DNA from: Ferruginibacter sp. HRS2-29
GTDB taxonomy: Bacteria; Bacteroidota; Bacteroidia; Chitinophagales; Chitinophagaceae
Direction of reading: 5' to 3'
NCBI RefSeq assembly: GCF_024343615.1
Contig: NZ_RJUB01000016.1
Coordinates: 1-64,000, forward strand
Length of the DNA: 64,000 nt
Positions 1-6,742 of this stretch are shown in pieces. A program made the translations under genes and the position numbers. The notes beneath the pieces were generated by a model. It had not been told where the DNA came from. It did no database searches and saw nothing but the letters and a program-made list of their open reading frames with translations. Position 1 is the stretch's first letter, and the number at the start of each line of letters is the position of its first letter.

Positions 1-1
1 T

Positions 2-481
2 TCCGCCATGATCGTGCTATTTATTGTAAGCCGTTTGCTCCAAGGTTATGGCGATCCGGGCAGATGGGTCAATGGGGAACATAGTTTACTTTCGTTCCTC
101 GATACCAGCAAATACCCACCTTCGCTGCAATACACCTGCATGACTCTTGGCCCGGGAATGATATTACTGGCGCTTCTTGAAAACATAAAAGCCCGCTGGA
201 CGGATGTTGTCAGCATTTATGGCCGCGTGCCGTTCTTCTACTACATCCTGCATATTTACCTGCTTCATTTCCTGCTGGTCATTGTCTTTTTCGCCAGCGG
301 TTATGGTATGTCGCAGATTGCCAGCGATCCGCCATTCCTTTTCAGGCCACGTAATTTCGGCTATGGGTTACCGGTAGTATACCTCATCTGGATATCCGTA
401 GTGGGGGTTTTGTATCTTCCGTGCAAGTGGTTCAATAAATATAAGATGGAACATGGGCAGTGGTGGTTGAAATACATTTGA
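2..481 (+). CDS. DUF1624 family membrane protein, C-terminal part (truncated by window start)
   Basis: The frame is open from base 2, so the true start lies before the window; an internal ATG at 8 is not the start. The visible ~160 residues hold a YPPSLQY..MTLGPG motif, a GRVPFFYYILH motif and several hydrophobic segments, which I recognise from the C-terminal half of DUF1624 (related to heparan-alpha-glucosaminide N-acetyltransferase). Those proteins are multi-pass inner-membrane acyltransferase-like enzymes, and the substrate here is unknown. The stop codon sits directly beside an 11-copy heptanucleotide repeat. Confidence 0.8.
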   Translation, partial: SAMIVLFIVSRLLQGYGDPGRWVNGEHSLLSFLDTSKYPPSLQYTCMTLGPGMILLALLENIKARWTDVVSIYGRVPFFYYILHIYLLHFLLVIVFFASGYGMSQIASDPPFLFRPRNFGYGLPVVYLIWISVVGVLYLPCKWFNKYKMEHGQWWLKYI

Positions 482-483
482 TC

Positions 484-560
484 AATTACGAATTACGAAT
501 TACGAATTACGAATTACGAATTACGAATTACGAATTACGAATTACGAATTACGAATTACG
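484..560. repeat. 11 tandem copies of AATTACG
   Basis: Eleven exact contiguous copies of the 7-mer AATTACG start two bases after the DUF1624 stop codon. This is the longest uniform heptad array in the window. No complementary array follows it; instead it abuts the palindromic element at 566-780. The same word, with its complement, recurs at 13821-13867. Confidence 0.97.
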
Positions 561-565
561 AATTT

Positions 566-780
566 GAGCGAAGATTGAAGCATAGAAGGGATCACAGATT
601 TAAAATGGATTAGGGGATTACACAGATTATTTTACTTCGTAAAAATGAAAATGCAGTCGGTGAAAACTTGCAACCTTTAAAATAGTACAAGTTTTAACTG
701 ACTGCATTTTCATTTCCTGCTTGCAGGAAATAATCTGTGTAATCCCCTAATCCTTCTGAAATCCGTGATCCTGCCCGCTT
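566..780. repeat. Nested palindromic element, copy 1
   Basis: A ~210-bp imperfect palindrome. The outer arms, 607-632 and 728-753, are a perfect 26-bp inverted repeat. Inner arms 645-658 and 700-713 are a perfect 14-bp repeat, and AAAACTTG (663-670) pairs with CAAGTTTT (688-695). The left arm carries a small hairpin TTTTACTTCGTAAAA (630-644); the right arm carries TTTCCTGCTTGCAGGAAA (713-730). A second copy at 45221-45428 is in the opposite orientation. There is no coding potential. It fills the spacer between two convergent genes. Confidence 0.9.
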
Positions 781-1557
781 CTATTTTCCGAATACTTTTT
801 TCAATAATCCAGTTACCTGTGCTGCGGGGTCTTTGCGGATCTTTTGTTCTTCTTGTCCGATGGAATAGAAAATGCCTGTCATGGCCCGTTCGGTAACGTA
901 CGAGGACAGATCTGTATTCACTGGTTTTGAGCCGAAGGCCAATTTATTGTAGGCCGTGAAAACATCTTTCCAGTAAGTGGTAGCGTTTACTTTTGCAAGA
1001 GAAGCTTCAATTACAGGACGCATCTTTTCAGTAAGCTGGGAAGTAGTGCTTGCTTTCAGGTAATCTGTTGCAGCAAAATCTCCGCCTCTTAATATCTTCA
1101 AACCGTCGGTAACGGTCATTCCTTTTACCGCGTTGATGAAGATCGCGGAAACCCCGCCGGCCGCGTCTTCTGCTGCACGGTTCATGGAAAGTATCGCTTT
1201 ATCTACCAATGCCCCCATCCCTACTTTGCGCAAAGTGGCTTCTGCTTTTTTTGCTTCTTCCGGCATCAGGATCTTCAATGCGGCATCTTTGAAAAACCCA
1301 TCCGGTTTGCTCAACCTTTTGGCCGCACTGTCGGTGCCGATAGTCAACGCTTCCTTAAGACCACTGATGATCTCATCATTCGATAACCCATTACCCGACC
1401 CCAGTCCTTTGATACTTCCCAGGATGGAACTTCCGCTTCCGGAACTGGCAGAGGAAGTGTCTTTGGAAGTCGCTTTTTTAAGTTTGCCAAGTATGCCTTG
1501 CGCATTGGTTGTTGCAGCAGCAAAAACTACCAGCAATAAGAATGTAAATTTTTTCAT
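781..1557 (-). CDS. DUF4197 domain-containing exported protein
   Basis: 258 residues. An N-terminal signal peptide ends near ATTNAQ (residue 20), followed by a Ser/Gly-rich linker to about residue 55. The rest is DUF4197: 'LSNDEIISGLKEALTIGT', 'KLSKPDGFFKDAALKILMPEE', 'SMNRAAEDAA' and a C-terminal 'RKDPAAQVTGLLKKVFGK'. The family is common in Bacteroidota and Proteobacteria and its function is unknown. It is predicted to be periplasmic or outer-membrane associated. It is a single gene, with a palindromic element at its 3' end and a heptad-repeat spacer upstream. Confidence 0.9.
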   Translation of the reverse strand: MKKFTFLLLVVFAAATTNAQGILGKLKKATSKDTSSASSGSGSSILGSIKGLGSGNGLSNDEIISGLKEALTIGTDSAAKRLSKPDGFFKDAALKILMPEEAKKAEATLRKVGMGALVDKAILSMNRAAEDAAGGVSAIFINAVKGMTVTDGLKILRGGDFAATDYLKASTTSQLTEKMRPVIEASLAKVNATTYWKDVFTAYNKLAFGSKPVNTDLSSYVTERAMTGIFYSIGQEEQKIRKDPAAQVTGLLKKVFGK

Positions 1558-1648
1558 ATCAAATCCAGAGATAAGTGTGCAACAAATTTACCGCCTGTTA
1601 TGCTAAGGTACGGTTAAAATATATTGGGGAAATTTAGTAGTATTGGGC

Positions 1649-1759
1649 AATTAATAGTTAATAATGAATAATGAATAATTGTTCAACCCGAAATTATTGC
1701 AGTTAATATGTTAAGTATCTGCACGGTAATTATTAATTATTCATTATTCATTATTAATT
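1649..1759. repeat. Heptad repeat pair AATAATG / CATTATT
   Basis: The left array (1660-1680) has three AATAATN heptads. The right array (1727-1759) reads as the reverse complement, with CATTATT at 1742-1748 and 1749-1755. Together they can form an AT-rich hairpin around a ~45-bp core. It lies between the divergently transcribed DUF4197 and saccharopine-dehydrogenase-like genes and ends about 8 bp before the latter's ATG. Confidence 0.85.
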
Positions 1760-1766
1760 TAAACAG

Positions 1767-2897
1767 ATGAAAATAGCAGTACTCGGCGCCGGAATGGTCG
1801 GCCGTACCATCGCAAAAGATCTTGCCACAAAAAACGACGTCACTTCTTTTGATATCAGCGAAAACAATCTTGCCCTGCTGCATGGGATCGACCGGATCAC
1901 TACCCGGGCTGCCGACCTCATGGCGTATGATCAATATGCGCAATTGCTGGAGGGTGCTGATCTTGTAGTATGCGCTGTACCGGGTTTCATGGGGTACAAA
2001 GCGCTGGAAGCCATCATCCGCACAAAAAAGAATGTGGTGGACATCTCCTTTTTCCCGGAAGATGCGCTGCAATTACATCAACTGGCGGCAGACAATGGGG
2101 TGACTGCCATCGTGGATTGCGGCGTGGCGCCGGGTATGAGCAATCTTGTACTGGGCCGTTACAACGAACTGATGGAGGTAAAAAGTTTTGAATGCATGGT
2201 AGGCGGATTGCCCAAGCAACGGATAAAACCTTTCGAATATAAAGCCCCTTTTTCGCCGGTGGATGTGATAGAGGAATATACCAGGCCGGCAAGGTATGTT
2301 GAAAATGGCCATGTGGTAACCAAACCCGCGTTGAGTGATGCCGAGCTCATCGATTTTGAATATGCCGGCACGCTCGAAAGTTTCAATACGGACGGGTTGC
2401 GCAGCATATTATTCACCATGAAACATATCCCCGATATGAAAGAAAAGACCCTGCGTTATCCCGGCCATATCGACCTCATGATCGCGTTGCAGAAAGCAGG
2501 TTTTTTCAGTGAAGAAGCCATGCTGGTCAAAGGAAAAGAGATAAGGCCCATCGATATGACATCGGCGATCTTATTCGATCAATGGAAACTTGGGGCTGAA
2601 GAACCTGAATTCACGCTGATGAATATTGTGGTAAAAGGGATCATGGGCGGTAAAGAAACGACTGTACGATATTTCCTGTACGATGAATATGACCCCACCA
2701 CCAAAACGGCTTCCATGAGCCGCACTACCGGCTATACCTGCACGGCGGCGGTGAATATGCTGGCAGAAGGATTGTTTACCGAAAAAGGGGTGTTCCCGCC
2801 GGAGTTGGTGGGTAAGGATGAAAAGTGTTTTAAGTATATACTGGCCTATTTAGCAGAGAGGAAGGTTATTTACGAGAAGATATTTGTATGTGATTAA
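1767..2897 (+). CDS. Saccharopine dehydrogenase family protein (lysine 6-dehydrogenase-like)
   Basis: 376 residues, close to the size of bacterial L-lysine 6-dehydrogenase. The N-terminal Rossmann fold starts MKIAVLGAGMVGRTIAKDLA, with the GxGxxG loop at residues 7-12. 'DCGVAPGMSNLV' follows near residue 118, and the rest fits the saccharopine dehydrogenase C-terminal domain. Known members use NAD(P) to oxidise lysine or to cleave saccharopine. The length favours a lysine dehydrogenase giving aminoadipate semialdehyde, which the ALDH7-type enzyme at 40931-42457 could then oxidise; this link is inference. It is a single gene. Confidence 0.85.
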   Translation: MKIAVLGAGMVGRTIAKDLATKNDVTSFDISENNLALLHGIDRITTRAADLMAYDQYAQLLEGADLVVCAVPGFMGYKALEAIIRTKKNVVDISFFPEDALQLHQLAADNGVTAIVDCGVAPGMSNLVLGRYNELMEVKSFECMVGGLPKQRIKPFEYKAPFSPVDVIEEYTRPARYVENGHVVTKPALSDAELIDFEYAGTLESFNTDGLRSILFTMKHIPDMKEKTLRYPGHIDLMIALQKAGFFSEEAMLVKGKEIRPIDMTSAILFDQWKLGAEEPEFTLMNIVVKGIMGGKETTVRYFLYDEYDPTTKTASMSRTTGYTCTAAVNMLAEGLFTEKGVFPPELVGKDEKCFKYILAYLAERKVIYEKIFVCD

Positions 2898-3016
2898 ATT
2901 TAAAACTTAAGAAAATTTGAGGAATACTTTAAATTATAAAATAATCGAAACCCGTTAATTTTTCACCAATAAGTAATTTTTATTTAATTTTTAATCCTAC
3001 TATCCCACCAAAAGCC

Positions 3017-3024
3017 TATTTTTG
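3017..3024 (+). promoter_or_regulatory. Candidate -7 box TATTTTTG for the rloA-like gene
   Basis: TATTTTTG matches the Bacteroidota TAnnTTTG promoter element and ends 17 bases before the ATG at 3042. No convincing -33 TTTG is visible. The same box-to-start spacing recurs upstream of 44692 and 61486. Confidence 0.45.
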
Positions 3025-3041
3025 CGTGAAATTATCACACA

Positions 3042-4400
3042 ATGCTAATAAGATTTATTGTCAAAAATTTATTCTCCTTTAAAGAACTCACAGAATTTAA
3101 CATGTTACCAGGGAGATTTAGTCGTATGCCCTATCATGTATATGAATCTAACGATATAGAATTGCTTAAACTAAATGCTATGTATGGTGCTAATGGTGCA
3201 GGCAAAAGCAATTTGATTAAATCCTTATCGCTTCTTAGCCAATTTGTTGAGAGCGGTAATTTGCCAATTGAATTTTTAATTGAAACTTTCAAATTTGATA
3301 AGGAAAGCCGAAAGAAAGACGTTTATATTGGTGTTGAATTTATCAAAGAAGAAATACCATATTACTACGGTATAACTATTAATCAAGGTATTGTCGTTGA
3401 AGAAGAGTTGCAAATTAGTGGTATAGGTAAAAAAGAAGACTATACACTGTTTCGACGTACTGATAAGCCAGGTGAAAAAAATTTAGACCTTACCTTTAGT
3501 AAAGAAGTTATGGAAGACAAAGAAGCTACTGTTTTTCCCTTCTTCTTAAAAAATGAAATTTTAGAAAGAAATGAACCAGTGTTGTTTCATATGGCCAGTC
3601 GGAAGAACAAAGTATTTGACCCCTTCAAAAAAGCATTGCAATGGTTTACCCATGATTTAGTCCCGGTAATGCCTAATGCTAGACCTAGCGGTTTAACTAT
3701 ACACCTAGAGGAAGATGCAGAATTTTATAAATTTGCTTCCGATGTAATGCAGGCATTTAGTACAGGAATTAAAAGCATTAATGTAGATACAATACCTATA
3801 GAAGATTTTTTTGGGGAAGACGATAAACAACAAGCAGAACGTATTACTGCAGAATTGAAAGCAAACCCCGATAAAATAAGGCCATTTTTAACTGCCCATG
3901 AAGAAATCTTATTTGTATTGAGGCAAAATAAAGTGGTAGCCAAACGTTTGTTTTTTTTACATGATACAGATGGTGGTATTGTTAAGTTTACTTCTGCCGA
4001 AGAATCGGATGGAACAAGACGCTTACTTGATTACTTACCCGCATTTTATGCAGCCATTAAAGCCAAACGTGTTTATATCATCGATGAAATTGAAAGAAGT
4101 ATTCATCCGTTATTGATAAAAGAATTAATCAGTAAATTTTCTCATGATCAAACAACACATGGTCAGTTAATATTTTCAACACATGAATCCAATTTGTTAG
4201 ATCAGGAAATTTTCCGTCCTGATGAAATTTGGTTTGCTGAAAAAAATAAAGCGGGTGCGACAGAAGTGTATGCTTTAAGTGAGTTTAAAGAACATCATAC
4301 ACTCGATATCAGAAAGGGTTATCTAAATGGTCGTTACGGTGGTATTCCTTTTTTAGGAAATTTAAAAGACTTAAACTGGGAGAAATATGCCGAAGCCTAA
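3042..4400 (+). CDS. AAA/ABC-type ATPase, RloA/AbiLi-like (candidate phage defence)
   Basis: 452 residues. An N-terminal 'RFIVKNLFSFKE' start is typical of AAA_15/AAA_21 (SMC/OLD-like) ATPases. Walker A is GANGAGKSN at 49-57. A signature-like ESDGTRRLLD lies at 321-330, Walker B VYIIDEIER at 344-352 (D348, E349), and an H-loop-like STHES at 379-383. The middle, about 90-300, should be the inserted helical region. It overlaps the downstream RloB-like gene by 14 bp, so the two are co-translated. Such ATPase/RloB pairs occur in type I restriction loci and match AbiL-type abortive infection. The pair is clearly more AT-rich than its neighbours, which suggests transfer. No restriction-modification genes are adjacent. 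Confidence 0.85.
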   Translation: MLIRFIVKNLFSFKELTEFNMLPGRFSRMPYHVYESNDIELLKLNAMYGANGAGKSNLIKSLSLLSQFVESGNLPIEFLIETFKFDKESRKKDVYIGVEFIKEEIPYYYGITINQGIVVEEELQISGIGKKEDYTLFRRTDKPGEKNLDLTFSKEVMEDKEATVFPFFLKNEILERNEPVLFHMASRKNKVFDPFKKALQWFTHDLVPVMPNARPSGLTIHLEEDAEFYKFASDVMQAFSTGIKSINVDTIPIEDFFGEDDKQQAERITAELKANPDKIRPFLTAHEEILFVLRQNKVVAKRLFFLHDTDGGIVKFTSAEESDGTRRLLDYLPAFYAAIKAKRVYIIDEIERSIHPLLIKELISKFSHDQTTHGQLIFSTHESNLLDQEIFRPDEIWFAEKNKAGATEVYALSEFKEHHTLDIRKGYLNGRYGGIPFLGNLKDLNWEKYAEA

Positions 4401-5034
4401 GATATTTACTTATGAGAAGAAGGCTCCTTTTAGAGATGCTTTTTTATTTATAATCGTTTGTGAAGGTACGAATCGGGAACCTGACTATTTTCGTTTTTTT
4501 GATGGGATGTCATCAAGAGTAAAAATTGTTCCGGTGGTGAGTCAAATCGGCAGTGCTCCACGTTTACTAATAAACGTAGCAATTGCAAAAGAACAAGAGT
4601 TAGAGGCCAGTGATGAAAGGGATAGATTATGGTTTGTAATAGATACGGACAGGTGGAGAGAGCAATTGCATGAAATTAGAGAAGAGTGCGAGCAACATCC
4701 CCATTGGAAAGTAGCACAAAGTAATCCCTGTTTCGAAGTATGGCTTTATTTTCATGCGAAAGGTCAATTACCCGCATTACCAAATATTTCGCAATGTAAC
4801 AATTGGAAGCCTCATTTGCCAACAATAATACAAGGTGGTTTTAATGCGGATTTTCATCCAATAGCAATTGAAGTCGCAATAACGAATTCAAAAAACACAT
4901 ATCAAGCAACAGGTTATTTTCCTAATCCTGGTAGCACTCAATTATGGGAACTTGGAGAAGAATTACTTCCTTTAATCAAGAAAGATTTAGACAGAATTAA
5001 AGATAAGTTTCCACATCCTGCTGTGATAGAATGA
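4387..5034 (+). CDS. RloB family protein (TOPRIM-like putative nuclease, AbiLii-like)
   Basis: 215 residues, the usual RloB size. The family motifs are visible in order: 'VCEGTNREPDYF' at 24-35 (acidic E26 and E31), 'WFVIDTDRW' at 82-90 with the DxD pair D86/D88, and 'SNPCFEVWLYFH' at 112-123. These correspond to the TOPRIM-like acidic metal-binding centre, so a nuclease effector is likely by analogy with other ATPase-TOPRIM defence pairs such as PARIS and OLD; activity is inferred. The ATG lies inside the 3' end of the ATPase gene. AT-rich like its partner. Nothing recognisable follows it. Confidence 0.85.
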   Translation: MPKPKIFTYEKKAPFRDAFLFIIVCEGTNREPDYFRFFDGMSSRVKIVPVVSQIGSAPRLLINVAIAKEQELEASDERDRLWFVIDTDRWREQLHEIREECEQHPHWKVAQSNPCFEVWLYFHAKGQLPALPNISQCNNWKPHLPTIIQGGFNADFHPIAIEVAITNSKNTYQATGYFPNPGSTQLWELGEELLPLIKKDLDRIKDKFPHPAVIE

Positions 5035-5320
5035 TGCAAAATTAAATTTCGTTACAAAAGTCTGGCTTATGGGTTAATGTAAAACACTGAACTTGCTGCG
5101 GACTGGTATTAATTTAAAAGAAATCAGCATTAGCTCGCTATTTTAAATTAAGTATCATTATAACCAAATTAGCAAGAATTTCTGCTAGGTAATAACTTCT
5201 AAAAGTTATCAGATACCTGTAGCTCAGAATAAACTTTCATTCAATTTTATAGTAAATTTAGTTATAGCTATTTCTATACTACTAAAACTAATATCTTGCA
5301 ACTAAAATTTCCAATCAAGC
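5035..5320. other. AT-rich spacer with no recognisable gene
   Basis: A ~290-bp AT-rich stretch after the RloB-like gene. Apart from a weak hairpin (ATAACTT...AAGTTAT, 5192-5209) I see no ORF, repeat or RNA. It shares the base composition of the defence pair and may mark the right edge of the acquired segment. Confidence 0.5.
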
Positions 5321-5353
5321 AAAAAAAGAGCCCCATTCCCGGAGCTCTTTTTT
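5321..5353 (-). terminator. Rho-independent terminator of the fasciclin gene
   Basis: On the minus strand, AAAAAAGAGCTCC, a short loop, then GGGGCTCTTTTTTT forms a stem followed by a T run, 18 bp past the fasciclin stop codon. The flanking A and T runs make it potentially bidirectional. Confidence 0.8.
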
Positions 5354-5371
5354 ATTTTATAAAGTTCATTC

Positions 5372-6712
5372 TTATTGCGGACGCATAACCTGATCGATCT
5401 TATGCAATACACCATTGAGGTAGAATTGATCGCTGGTACCACCCGGTGCCGGCGTAGGATTGATAAGGATATTAGATGCGGTTGTATTAGCAATACCTTT
5501 TGCGGTAGCTGATGTTACAAAACCACCGGTAAAAGTAGCCTGTAACCCGATACCAGGATGGGTTGGAACGGCGCCATTCAACAACGTAGGGAAATTAGCC
5601 GCTGTTGTTGGCAGGTTGTTGTTGAACGCCCTTACACCCAACAGGTGATATACCACCAGCCCTTTTACTGTGGTAGCTGATAAAGCCCCGTACAATGCAG
5701 GATTGCTGAATACTGTAGGAGAAGAAGCCAATGTAGTAGCCTGTGCCAATGCAATGGCAGGTGCCTGTGCAGCGGCCAGGGCAGGCGCCTGTGCGGCAGC
5801 TTCTTCAGGTGTGGCTCCGCCGGAGATCAGTTGTGCGGTAATAACCGGGATCAGCTGTGCAGTCACTACCGGCACCAATGCCTGGTAGATAGCACCGGTG
5901 AGGGTAGCCTGGAAAGCCGCATCTGTAGGGGCATACACGGTAAGGTTGGCACCGATGTTAAGCAACGCTCCCTGCAAAGATCCTGATGCTGTTACCGCTA
6001 CTCCACTGTCTGCACGAAGGATAGCTGCTTTCAGGTAAGTGAGGCCTGCATCTGTATTGATCCTGTCCCAGAGGTATTGGCTGGGCGGAACAGAAAGTGC
6101 TGCAATCTCGTGGTAAACGCCATTCGCGGCAGCATTGTCAGTAGAAACGATCGGAATATTGTTCAACCATGCACCATTCCTTGTAGAAGGGAAAGTGGTG
6201 AGCCTGAGCAATGCGCTGATCTGTGGCGCAGGGTTCAGGATGGTCGGGTATTGAAAGTTAGGGAAAGTAGCAGGAATGTTCACTGCCAATACTTTCTGCG
6301 GGATGATGTGATAACGAACGATCGTATCAGCTTGCCCGGCCCTTAACGCTGTGTTGATAAATCCGACATAAACCGGATCCGGTGAACCTGCAGGCACCAA
6401 CCCGCCGGATAAGGCAGTGATGGCCGACCTGATCGCCGCATTGGTAGGAACAAAAAGTGTATAGGTGGCAGTTTTGTTGTTCAGTAATGTAAGGTTGCCT
6501 GTTCCACCCCTCAACATTATTTTATAGAAAAGACTGTCATTGGGGTTTGCTTTCACCGCATCCGCCAGGCCTAACCCGCTGGGAGGAGTAACTGGTGAAG
6601 TAGCAGGGGTGCCTGTAATTTCAGGCATATCCTTGTTACAAGCCGTAAGCACTGCCATTGCTGCCAACGCGATCAGCGAACCTGTTTTTATATTATTGAT
6701 AATATGTTTCAT
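5372..6712 (-). CDS. Fasciclin (FAS1) domain lipoprotein
   Basis: 446 residues from the ATG at 6712; a TTG two codons upstream is less likely. A lipoprotein signal peptide ends in LTAC with the lipidated Cys near residue 25. There are two FAS1 domains: one covers roughly 45-195 ('NNKTATYTLFVPTNAAIRSAI'), the other runs from about 210 to the end ('LTVYAPTDAAFQATLTGAIY', 'YHLLGVRAFNNN', 'NGVLHKIDQVMRP'). The second is interrupted by a ~50-residue Ala/Gln-rich segment (repeats of VxTAQLI and AAQAPA). FAS1 modules act in adhesion at the cell surface. It lies 30 bp downstream of a TonB receptor on the same strand, so the two are probably one operon. Confidence 0.88.
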   Translation of the reverse strand: MKHIINNIKTGSLIALAAMAVLTACNKDMPEITGTPATSPVTPPSGLGLADAVKANPNDSLFYKIMLRGGTGNLTLLNNKTATYTLFVPTNAAIRSAITALSGGLVPAGSPDPVYVGFINTALRAGQADTIVRYHIIPQKVLAVNIPATFPNFQYPTILNPAPQISALLRLTTFPSTRNGAWLNNIPIVSTDNAAANGVYHEIAALSVPPSQYLWDRINTDAGLTYLKAAILRADSGVAVTASGSLQGALLNIGANLTVYAPTDAAFQATLTGAIYQALVPVVTAQLIPVITAQLISGGATPEEAAAQAPALAAAQAPAIALAQATTLASSPTVFSNPALYGALSATTVKGLVVYHLLGVRAFNNNLPTTAANFPTLLNGAVPTHPGIGLQATFTGGFVTSATAKGIANTTASNILINPTPAPGGTSDQFYLNGVLHKIDQVMRPQ

Positions 6713-6742
6713 GATCAATGTTTTAATTTTTTAATTGCTTTA

